The position numbers were made by a program, and so were the translations under genes. The notes under the pieces were generated by a model. It ran no database searches, was not told the origin of the DNA, and worked only from the letters and a program-made list of their open reading frames with translations. A stretch of 22,219 nucleotides of DNA from DASPKW01 sp038244055 (lineage in GTDB: Bacteria > Planctomycetota > Phycisphaerae > Tepidisphaerales > Tepidisphaeraceae), in contig JBBRTW010000062.1 of assembly GCA_038244055.1 (NCBI GenBank), positions 1 through 22,219 of the forward strand, read 5' to 3'. The first letter of the stretch is position 1. Each line of letters begins with the position of its first letter. Below are positions 14,866 through 22,219 of the stretch, piece by piece.

Positions 14866-16494
14866 ATGCACTGGCGCAGCACCCTCGCCAACGCGCTCTG
14901 GTGGGCATCCAACGCCCTGGGTCATGCCCGTTTCCGAAACAATTTGAACAACCCCCGCGCCGCCCAACAGGCCATTCTCCTCCGCTACCTGCGCACCAAC
15001 GCCCAAACCGCCTTCGGCCGCGCCCACCAATTTGCTTCCATTCGCTCCATTCACGATTACCAGTCCCGCGTGCCCCTTTCCACGTTTGACGATTACGAAC
15101 ACTATATTGAGCGCATTCGCGGCGGCGAGCCGGGTATCCTCACCCGCGCACCCATCGCCCGCCTCATGCCCTCCAGCGGCTCAAGCCGCGCCCGCAAACT
15201 CATTCCCTACACCGCCGCCCTCCAGCGCGAGTTCAACGCCGCCATCGCCCCCTGGATATGGAGCCTCTTTCGGCAGGACCCCCGGCTGATGATGGGCCGC
15301 GCTTACTGGTCCATCTCCCCGATCGCCGACGAACCCGACAGCTCCGGTTCCATCCCCATCGGATTTGAGGACGACAGCGCCTACATCGGCGGTTTCGCCA
15401 AATCGCTGGTCGATAGCGCGCTGGCCGTGCCTTCGGAGGTGAAACACATTCAAAGTGCCCACAACTTCCGCTACGTCACGCTTCTCTTCCTCCTCCGCGC
15501 CGCCGACCTCCGTCTGATCTCCATCTGGCATCCCTCCTTTCTGACGCTCCTCCTCTCGGCCGCCCCCGCGTACTGGAACTCGCTGATCGCCGACATCGCC
15601 GCCGGAACCTGTTCGCCACCCTCGCCCTTGCAATCTTCCCTCCATCAATCCCTCCTGCGCCGCCTCCGCCCCGCGCCGCGTCGAAGCCGGCACTTGGCGC
15701 GGATCCAACCCACCGACTACCGCGCCATCTGGCCCCGCCTCCGCCTCATCAGTTGCTGGGCCGATGGCAATGCGGCGCTCTATGCCGCCCAACTCCAAAA
15801 CATCTTTCCCCATATCGCCCTCCAGCCCAAGGGCCTCCTCGCCACCGAAGCCTTCATTTCATTCCCGTATCGAGATCGCAAGCTCCTGGCCATCACCTCC
15901 CATTTCTTCGAGTTCCAGGCCTCCGATGGGTTGATTCACCTCGCCCATGAACTCGACAAGGGAGCTGAATACTCCGTCATTGTCACCACCGCCGGCGGCC
16001 TCTATCGCTACCGCCTGCAGGACCGAATTCGCATCACCGATCATCTCGGCCAGACTCCCGCGCTCGATTTTCTCGCCAAGGAAGACCACATCTCCGACCA
16101 CCGCGGCGAAAAGCTCAGCGAAGGCTTCGTCGCCCATGTCTTGTCCAGTACCTTCGAACATCTCCGCATCGCGCCCGCCTTCGTTCTGCTGGCACCCGAA
16201 GAATCGGACGGCCTTATGGCATACACTCTCTTCATCGAATCCGATGATCTTCTCGAACAACCGCTGGCCGCTGAAGTCGATGCATTGCTTGGCGAAAACC
16301 CCCACTACCGCCATTGCCGAACCATCGGCCAACTCGGCCCAGTTCGCTGCCAGCGCATTCAAGGCAAAGGCTTCCTGGCCTATTCACAACGCCTAAGCGA
16401 TTTGGGCCAGCGCCTCGGGAACATCAAACCCGCCGTCCTCAGCGGCCTCCGCGGATGGAGCCATGTGTTCGGGGGCGAAGTTAAAAGCCACTGA
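14866..16494 (+). CDS. GH3-family acyl-adenylate/amide synthetase
   Basis: This 542-residue protein is a bacterial member of the GH3 (auxin-responsive) branch of the ANL adenylating superfamily. Visible motifs are the nucleotide loop SSGSS (103-107) followed by ARKLIPYT, LQPKGLLATEAFISFPY at the second motif position, YRYRLQD at 380-386 (the usual form is YRYRxGD), and GEKLSEGFVAHVL near the hinge. GH3 enzymes activate a carboxylate with ATP and conjugate it to an amino acid or amine. Here the carboxylate could be the product of the radical SAM and acyltransferase steps upstream; that is inferred. It lies 2 nt after the upstream stop and closes the operon. The Gly-to-Gln change in YRYRLQD is unusual for the family, as far as I recall, though the Asp is kept. 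Confidence 0.85.
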   Translation: MHWRSTLANALWWASNALGHARFRNNLNNPRAAQQAILLRYLRTNAQTAFGRAHQFASIRSIHDYQSRVPLSTFDDYEHYIERIRGGEPGILTRAPIARLMPSSGSSRARKLIPYTAALQREFNAAIAPWIWSLFRQDPRLMMGRAYWSISPIADEPDSSGSIPIGFEDDSAYIGGFAKSLVDSALAVPSEVKHIQSAHNFRYVTLLFLLRAADLRLISIWHPSFLTLLLSAAPAYWNSLIADIAAGTCSPPSPLQSSLHQSLLRRLRPAPRRSRHLARIQPTDYRAIWPRLRLISCWADGNAALYAAQLQNIFPHIALQPKGLLATEAFISFPYRDRKLLAITSHFFEFQASDGLIHLAHELDKGAEYSVIVTTAGGLYRYRLQDRIRITDHLGQTPALDFLAKEDHISDHRGEKLSEGFVAHVLSSTFEHLRIAPAFVLLAPEESDGLMAYTLFIESDDLLEQPLAAEVDALLGENPHYRHCRTIGQLGPVRCQRIQGKGFLAYSQRLSDLGQRLGNIKPAVLSGLRGWSHVFGGEVKSH

Positions 16495-16513
16495 GGATCG
16501 TGTGCCGCTGGAG

Positions 16514-16647
16514 CACTACACGAAATGCACAAAGAGGAATGAACCAAAGGACTTACAGTCAAAAAGTCGGTAAACGGTGAACGCACGTTGCGCAAATTAA
16601 ATTTCTACTTTTCTCCGGTCTTCTTCGTGCCCTTCGTGTTTTTAGTG
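16514..16647. repeat. Two facing copies of a degenerate CACGAAGG-type dispersed repeat
   Basis: Copy A (plus, 16514-16538) contains CACGAAATGCACAAAGAGGA. Copy B (minus, 16619-16647) contains CACGAAGGGCACGAAGAAGA; the two match at 16 of 20 bases. Both are built on a 9-bp unit of the form CACGAAGRR, and both adjoin ATGAACCA-like sequence. I recognise this as the widespread intergenic repeat that, when translated, gives peptides like MNHEGHEEHEE in many environmental bacteria. The inverted arrangement could form a long imperfect hairpin between the operon end and the convergent glycosidase gene. Confidence 0.6.
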
Positions 16648-16744
16648 GTTCATCTACAGTTACGATTTGAGCAGAAACGATCGGAACCGCCCCCGCCCCG
16701 GATCGGCCGCCGCCAATACATCCTTGTCGATCAGCCGCGCGAGC

Positions 16745-19072
16745 CTATGGCCTGAATGTGGTGTCGCCCTTGACCGGGCCTTCACCATCCCCCTGGATCG
16801 TCCCATGGCTCCATGCTTTGGCGATCGCGATATCCTGCTCCACCTTTGGCGTGAGATTGTCCAGATCCAACAACAGCCCAAGTCGGCCGAGATGTTGCGG
16901 TTTGTACTGGCTGCTGGCCATGGCGGCATATTTCTTCCAATGATCGAGTGCCGCTTGCAGATGGGCGACGGCTGAGGCCTGCTGCTCGGCGCGGCCCGAT
17001 TGATCGAATTGTGCCAGGTCGCAGGCGGCCAGGATCTTCTCGCCGTAATAGTTGCCCAGATGGGCCATTGCCTGGCAGTCGCCCAGCATCAGGCCCAGTT
17101 CCATATTGTCGCCTTGTCCCGGGCGCAATTCAGCGACGAGCGTCAAGGCTCGCTTTGCATTGTCCTTGAGAGTCTCCGCCACCTGTGGCGGCGTGATCCC
17201 ATCTATCTTGGCGCCCGCCGCCAGACGCGTGCGCCACTGGCGGAGATTGAGGATGCCGCTCTCGGGCATGGTTGCGCCCAGCGCGAAATCCTTTACGGTG
17301 AAGAATCCCTTGTTCTGGATGCACGCTTCGGGGAACCACATGAAATCCAGCTCGCGCCAGAAGAAGCGCGTGGTCTGCGGGAAGACCTTCGAAGCGGCCG
17401 CGCAGGCTTCAAAAAGTTTGGCGGCCGGAATGCCCGGAAAGCGCGCCGCCAGGGTTCGCTCGAAGAGCGCATTGGGTAGATCGGGATCGTAGCTCAGCCG
17501 GCCCCACATCATGAAGCTGTACCACTGTTTCTTCATCACCAGTTGCCGCGGCGTCCGCGGCTGGCGATCGATGAACTCGCGGCCCCAGCAATACCCATCC
17601 GGCCCCATGTAGAATCCCACCACCTTGTCAGGTCCGGGAATATTGCGCAGGTAATCGCGCGCGAAGTCCGGATCGCCCCAGCGGAAGCTGTAGATGTCAT
17701 CGTTGCGAACGGTCAGCCAGGTACGCACGCCGACGGGCAACTCCTTCAAAACCGGCTTGATGTAAGGTGGGTTGGGAATCGAATACATGTGGGCTTGCGA
17801 GTATTTCAAACTGAAATCGAACGGCCCGGGGTAGTCCTTGAAGGCGCTGATGGCTTGCTTCTGGGCCGTTTGATGATAGCGATGGATCAGGCGAAACTGT
17901 CGATGGGGTTGATCCTTGAGTGCGTCGCGAATGCCTTCGCCATAGGTTTGCCCCAGCCATGCCTCGTGGTCGAAGGGGCCTTGTTTGCTCTTCATGTTCT
18001 CGCCCGCCGTAATGCCGATGCCCGCCAGCAGCGGGTAAGTGCGGACCGTTTCGCGCACGCTGGCGCGAAAGTAGGCGATGGTCTTGGCGTTGTTGCCGTC
18101 CTCGGTCAGGCCGTATTTGCCCTCGGTGCCCCAGACGAAGGTATTCCAGGTGAACCAGTAAATGTCGATGCCGCGATCCTTGGCGCACTGCATCACCTCG
18201 CGCCAGAACTTGATCTTGTCGTCGATGGTCATCTTCCGGACGACTTCGACGTTCTTGAGTTGAAACGGCCTGCCCATTTCCGGGCTGTTCATGTTGAAGT
18301 TCAGGTCGAACGGCTCTTTATTGCCCCAGACATTATCCAGCGCGACCTCGGGATACTCCGGCACCTTCACGATGGATGGGAAGGGATGGAGATTCCAGAG
18401 CGAAAGCACATTGAAGCGGTGGCGGGCCATCTCGTCGAAATACTCGCGCCAGAATTCCATGCTCCACATCTCGGGGATGTTCGCCTGGGCCGAATCGCTG
18501 TTGTCGGAGTAGGTGGGCGTGCGCCGGTCCAGCGGGATGTTGAACTTGATGCCGCGGAAGGCGATGCGCGGGGAGTGATCGGAGTCCTTCAGATCGGCCA
18601 GCGTTCCCAGGCGCACGCCTTCGGCCAGATCCAGCCCGCCGTACATCGCGCCGGTCGGATCGGCGGCGAGGACGATGTACGTCGGATCTGAAGCATCGGC
18701 GATCTTCTTGAGGGCGTATGACTGCGGCGCATCGCCGTTCAACTTCGCCACTTTGAGCATATCGGCCGCTCGATCGGATTCCTGCCTTGTTGATGCCAGA
18801 ATGATCCGCGTGACATCAGCATTGGCGGCCAGGTCGTCCAGGCCTTTGCTCGCCCAGGTATCTCCTCGCGCTTCCAGGGCCGCTCGAATTTCGCCGGCCG
18901 CAAATTCCGTCTGAGGCGAATTCGCCGCGTAGAACAGCGTCACCCGCTCCTTGGCCTCCGCTACGGCTGACGTGAAGGCAATCAACGCGAAGAAACTCAC
19001 CAGCGTTAGTGCCGGCCGATCCCGATTGAATCGGGCCCTACACAAAGGTCTAATAATCGACACTTGTATCAT
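16745..19072 (-). CDS. Secreted glycoside-hydrolase-like protein (GH67N/GH20-type)
   Basis: The 775-residue protein has a signal peptide (ALTLVSFFALIAFTSAVAEA). An N-terminal alpha/beta domain of the GH67N/GH20b type follows (VTLFYAANSPQTEFAAGEIR, then TRIILAST, PTYIVLAADPTGAMYGGLDL and AEGVRLG). Next comes a TIM-barrel-like core with RIAFRGIKFNIPLD, EMARHRFNVLSLWNLHPFPS, DRGIDIYWFTWNTFVWG and LAGIGITAGENM, and a helical C-terminus. This layout resembles alpha-glucuronidase and related planctomycete enzymes acting on plant or algal polysaccharides outside the cell. I cannot assign the catalytic acids, so the activity is open. AGGAAAGG abuts the ATG at 19072, too close for use, but sits 9 nt from the GTG at 19063, which may be the true start. 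The stop is 16745. It converges with the GH3 operon. Confidence 0.75.
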   Translation of the reverse strand: MIQVSIIRPLCRARFNRDRPALTLVSFFALIAFTSAVAEAKERVTLFYAANSPQTEFAAGEIRAALEARGDTWASKGLDDLAANADVTRIILASTRQESDRAADMLKVAKLNGDAPQSYALKKIADASDPTYIVLAADPTGAMYGGLDLAEGVRLGTLADLKDSDHSPRIAFRGIKFNIPLDRRTPTYSDNSDSAQANIPEMWSMEFWREYFDEMARHRFNVLSLWNLHPFPSIVKVPEYPEVALDNVWGNKEPFDLNFNMNSPEMGRPFQLKNVEVVRKMTIDDKIKFWREVMQCAKDRGIDIYWFTWNTFVWGTEGKYGLTEDGNNAKTIAYFRASVRETVRTYPLLAGIGITAGENMKSKQGPFDHEAWLGQTYGEGIRDALKDQPHRQFRLIHRYHQTAQKQAISAFKDYPGPFDFSLKYSQAHMYSIPNPPYIKPVLKELPVGVRTWLTVRNDDIYSFRWGDPDFARDYLRNIPGPDKVVGFYMGPDGYCWGREFIDRQPRTPRQLVMKKQWYSFMMWGRLSYDPDLPNALFERTLAARFPGIPAAKLFEACAAASKVFPQTTRFFWRELDFMWFPEACIQNKGFFTVKDFALGATMPESGILNLRQWRTRLAAGAKIDGITPPQVAETLKDNAKRALTLVAELRPGQGDNMELGLMLGDCQAMAHLGNYYGEKILAACDLAQFDQSGRAEQQASAVAHLQAALDHWKKYAAMASSQYKPQHLGRLGLLLDLDNLTPKVEQDIAIAKAWSHGTIQGDGEGPVKGDTTFRP

Positions 19073-19487
19073 CCTTTCCTATGAGGGGGGCGGTTCTCAG
19101 AGCCAGCCAATCCACCGGGACGCGGTCACTGCGCCTGTTTATCCGTCGCTTCATCTTACTGCAGATGTGGGAAGAGGCGCATTTTCGAGAATGGTGCGCG
19201 CGGTTTCCACGGGATCGGCTGCTCTGTCTGTTTCGGTGATGGCCTTCGAGGGGGCACGCGGAACAGCGCCATCGGCCACCTGCCTGATTTGGCGGCGCAC
19301 GGCGCGGGCGGCGACCTGCGCCGGCGATTCGCCGCCGGGAGCGCCATCACGAAAGAGGTTCCAATCGGGCTGCCGGCGCAGAATCTGCCCGTTCCCAACA
19401 TCGTGCCTGCGCTGATACGTTACAGGCATGATCAAAACATGCCACCTTGATTCAAGAACAGTCGCGACTGCCAAGACAGGGTCTGCC
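19073..19487. other. Intergenic stretch holding a gene remnant
   Basis: This region separates the divergent glycosidase and response regulator genes. Apart from the ribosome binding site at 19073-19080 (minus strand), its only recognisable content is the phosphoglycerate-mutase-like remnant at 19283-19390. I see no strong promoter pair. Confidence 0.4.
19283..19390 (-). pseudogene. Remnant of a histidine phosphatase (phosphoglycerate-mutase-like) gene
   Basis: Inside a minus-strand frame open from 19495 to 19151, residues 36-71 read GQILRRQPDWNLFRDGAPGG followed by ESPAQVAARA. This matches the well-conserved segment of histidine phosphatases of the kind RPDWxLWRDGxPGGESPxxVxxRADRV. The N-terminal RHG motif and the C-terminal catalytic His region are absent, and flanking residues do not resemble the family. 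The piece is therefore a decayed internal fragment, not a functional gene, although an ATG at 19429 could allow translation. Confidence 0.55.
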
Positions 19488-19889
19488 ATGAACATTCAAA
19501 TCCTTCTCGACACGACGGTCCTGGTGGTGGATGATGACCCGGACACCTGCAAGCTGATGGTGCAACTGCTGCGCAAGCTCGAATACACCGCCGAGTTCCT
19601 CAACACTGGGCCCGATGCGATCGACTACCTCCGGGAGTACGCGGTGCCCAGCCTGATGTTTCTCGACATCATGATGCCGAAGATGGGCGGGCTGGAGGTG
19701 CTCAAGGCGCTCAAGGCCAACCCCAGCACCCGGGATGTGCCGGTCATCATCTATTCCGCGCTGACCGATTCGGAGCTGCGGGCCGAGGCGCTGCGGCTGG
19801 GGGCATCCGACTTCATCTCCAAGGGGTGCCTCACACCGGGCGATCTGCGGGCGGTGGTCGAGCGCAACGTCGTCAGAGCGGGGCATTGA
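19488..19889 (+). CDS. Stand-alone response regulator receiver protein
   Basis: This CheY-like protein of 133 residues consists only of a REC domain. The acidic pocket is VVDDD (D15, D16), the phosphoacceptor is D60 in FLDIMMPKMGG, the switch residue is S90 in IIYSALTD, and the conserved Lys is K112 in FISKG. There is no output domain, so it should act by protein-protein contact or as a phosphate relay in the cytoplasm. The frame extends upstream to 19428, but the ATG at 19488 is chosen because AGGG lies 6 nt before it and the REC fold starts there. No histidine kinase is adjacent, so its partner is elsewhere (an orphan regulator). It converges with the GH94 gene, whose stop lies about 65 nt away. 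Confidence 0.9.
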   Translation: MNIQILLDTTVLVVDDDPDTCKLMVQLLRKLEYTAEFLNTGPDAIDYLREYAVPSLMFLDIMMPKMGGLEVLKALKANPSTRDVPVIIYSALTDSELRAEALRLGASDFISKGCLTPGDLRAVVERNVVRAGH

Positions 19890-19955
19890 GCTTATACCCC
19901 TGGTTGCCGCTTTTAGTTTGAATCACCGAGCCCGGCCATTGCGGGAAACAGCCCG

Positions 19956-22219
19956 TCAGGTCAGCTCCACGTCAATCGTGTGATCATTGCGGTCATCGAT
20001 CAACGTAACGAGCTTGTCCAATTGCTCCACACCGTCGGTTGTCAGTCGTGCGACAGTCGTTCCGCCGCCGCCGTTGCGGACCTGGATGTGGTAGACCGTC
20101 TGCCGATAGCGGTAGTGGATTTTGAACGTGGGCCAGATCGCGGGCATGTGCGGGGCGATGCGGAGCTTGTCGACTTCCAGATGCAAACCGAGCAGCGATT
20201 CGGTGATGAGGCGGTACATCCAGCCGGCCGAGCCGGTGTACCAGGTCCAGCCGCCCCGGCCGATGTGCGGGGCGACACCATATACATCCGCCGCGACGAC
20301 GTACGGTTCAGCGCGATAGATCTCGATGGACCGCGCGGAGGAGCCATGGTTGACCGGGTTGATGAGATTGAACAACTCCCACGCCAGCGCCACCTCGCCC
20401 ATCTCCGCGAAGGCCATGACGGTCCAGATGGCCCCGTGGGTGTACTGGCCGCCGTTTTCGCGCACGCCCGGGACGTAGCCTTTGATATAGCCGGGGTTCA
20501 GGCTGGATTTGTCGAAGGGCGGGTCGAGCAGTTGAATCTGCCCGGCATCGCGGCGCACCAGGCGTCGGTTGACGCTCGCCATGGCGACCTCGGAGCGCTC
20601 GCGCGTGCCCGCGCCGGATAGAACGGACCAGCTCTGCGACAGCGAATCGATCTGGCACTCATCGTTGGTGGAGGAGCCCAGAGGCGTGCCATCATCGAAG
20701 TACGCGCGGCGATACCACTGGCCATCCCATGCGTTTTCCTGGATGTTGCCGCGCAGCCGGCCGGCTTCGATGGTGAACTTGTCGGCATTGGCCCCATCCG
20801 CCCGGCGGCGGGCCAGCGCGGCGAATTGCATGAGCACATCATACAGGAAGAACCCGAGCCAGACGCTCTCGCCCTTGCCCTCCTTGCCGACGAGGTTCAT
20901 CCCATCGTTCCAGTCGCCGCAGCCCATCAGGGGCAGGCCATGCGTCCCGAAGCGCAGGCCGTAATTGATCGCGCGAATGCAGTGCTCGTAGAGCGTGCCG
21001 ATATCCTCCGAGATTCGCGGCAGGTCGTAGTTGGCCTCCTCATCGGGCCGCAGAAGCCGCGAATCGAGGAAGGCGATGCGCTCATCCAGCACGCCGGTGT
21101 CGCCCGTGGCCGCGACGTAGCGGCAGGTCGCATAGGCCAGCCAGAGATAGTCATCCGAGAAGTGCGTGCGCACGCCCCGACCGGCGGGCGGATGCCACCA
21201 GTGTTGCACATCCCCCTCGCGGAACTGCCGCGCGGCGGCGCGAAGCAGGTGTTCGCGGAGCAGGCCCGGCTCGGCGTGCACCAGGGCCATCGCATCCTGC
21301 AATTGATCCCGGAAGCCGTAAGCGCCGCCCGATTGATAGAACCCCGTTCGCGCCCACAGGCGGCAGGCGAGCGTCTGGTAGACTCACCAGCCGTTGGCCA
21401 GGAAATTGACGGCCGGATCCGGGGTCTCGAAGTAGACCGCTCCCAGCGCCTGGCTCCAGTAATGCCACACGCCTTCGAGCGCCTGATACGCGCTGGCAGG
21501 GCCGCGGAAGCGATGCGCGAGCTGCCGGGCCTGATCGTCGCTCCGGGCCGCGCCGATGATGAAGACGATGACCTTTTCCTGGCCCTCTTCCAACTCGACT
21601 GGCACCTGCATGGCCGCGCAGGGATCCATGCCGGCGCCGACGCGGCCGGAGAGCCGCACGCGCTGCATCGCGGCGGGGCTGGCGGAACTGCCGTTGCGGC
21701 CGAGGAATTCGCCGCGGTCGCCGGTGATGGTTCGGCTCGATTCGCTGCTGTCGACGAACACCACCCGGCCGGGGAACTCGGCGTTGTAGGAATTGCGGAC
21801 GAACATCGCGCCGCTGATGGGGTCCACTTCCGTCACCACATGCATAAGCGACTTGCCGCGCAGCTCGCCGAGCACCCATTCCCAGTAGCCCGTGACCGAC
21901 ATCCGCCGCCAGCGGCCGGAGCGGTTGGCGATCCGCAACCGGGCAAACTTCACTGGCGCATCGGTGGCGACATAGATGCACAGCTCGCTGATGATCCCAT
22001 CTTCGGCGTACTCGAAAATGCTGTAACCAAACCCATGGCGGATGACATACGGCATGTGGCCGCGCGCCGGCAGCGGCGAGGGCGACCAGAACCGGACGCT
22101 TTCCTCATCGCGAATTTAGAGCGCCTCGCCGCTGGTGTCGCGGACGGGGTCGTTGTACCAGGGGGTGATGCGGAACTCGTGGCTGTTTTCCGACCAGGTA
22201 TATGCCCCGCCGCCTTCGG
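19956..22219 (-). pseudogene. GH94 cyclic beta-1,2-glucan synthase-type protein (C-terminal part), two in-frame stops
   Basis: The minus strand encodes about 750 residues of a GH94 (NdvB-like) phosphorylase region; the gene enters from beyond the window. The N-terminal sandwich shows YTWSENSHEFRITPWYNDPV and FWSPSPLPARGHMPYVIRHG. The (alpha/alpha)6 barrel shows GFYQSGGAYGFRDQLQDAM, the general-acid motif GDWNDGMNLVG (Asp at about 20905) and EGKGESVWLGFFLYDVLMQF. In NdvB this part sets chain length of beta-1,2-glucan, while an N-terminal GT84 domain makes the chain. The stops are TAA at 22116-22118, where family members have an aromatic residue in ALYxRDEE, and TGA at 21384-21386, where they have a hydrophobic residue in NxWLxYQTLACR. 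Both are single-base changes in otherwise well-kept sequence. Recent inactivation or sequence error is likelier than recoding, because two different stop codons are involved. Confidence 0.85.

Noticed and set aside
17543..18691. 382-codon plus-strand frame opposite the glycosidase-like gene
   Set aside because: The minus-strand product has a signal peptide and recognisable domains, while this frame is a compositional shadow.
21384..22118. Stop-codon recoding in the GH94 gene
   Set aside because: One stop is TAA and the other TGA, and other genes in the window use TAG, TGA and TAA as normal ends, so a genetic-code change is not supported.

Overview
The window is GC-rich, gene-dense bacterial DNA. 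It looks like a member of the Planctomycetota, probably Phycisphaerae-like. The reasons are PEP-CTERM sorting signals followed by Arg-rich tails, a short ECF-like sigma factor, a large secreted glycoside-hydrolase-like protein, an NdvB-type GH94 protein, and a WYL regulator. This is inferred from gene content only; there is no rRNA or marker gene. I found no tRNA, rRNA or CRISPR array by eye.

Layout. 1-700: a perfect 19-bp inverted repeat and a small XRE regulator (minus strand) with a dyad just upstream of its start. 728-2422: one ORF that fuses two PEP-CTERM proteins, a lectin-like domain and a six-bladed NHL propeller. 2683-5445: a WYL regulator, a small unknown protein ending in a stem-loop, a sigma-factor-like gene that appears frameshifted, and a weak basic ORF. 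5445-7685: an orphan type I-G (formerly I-U) cas3 that breaks off just after the first residues of its C-terminal HD domain. 7658-9741: a 5'-truncated Rieske-oxygenase-like remnant, an NTF2-like secreted protein whose membrane anchor lies in another frame, and an alpha/beta-hydrolase-like gene missing its C-terminus. 9556-10173 (minus): a fatty acid desaturase missing a His box and its C-terminus. 10154-16494: a tight plus-strand operon of two B12-type radical SAM enzymes, a double-GNAT protein, a second GNAT-like protein and a GH3-family acyl-adenylate synthetase. 16514-16647: two facing copies of a degenerate dispersed repeat. 16745-19072 (minus): a secreted GH67N/GH20-type glycosidase-like protein. 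19283-19390: a phosphoglycerate-mutase-like remnant. 19488-19889: a receiver-only response regulator. 19956 to the end (minus): a GH94 gene of the cyclic beta-1,2-glucan synthase type, broken by two in-frame stops.

Two themes stand out. First, the five-gene radical SAM/GNAT/GH3 operon, together with the neighbouring oxygenase, hydrolase and desaturase remnants, looks like an acyl or lipid-like natural-product pathway that I cannot match to a described one. Second, many genes carry lesions: two apparent deletion junctions, probable frameshifts, two nonsense codons and one stop-loss-like fusion. Either this chromosomal segment is decaying or the assembly is error-prone; raw reads would decide.
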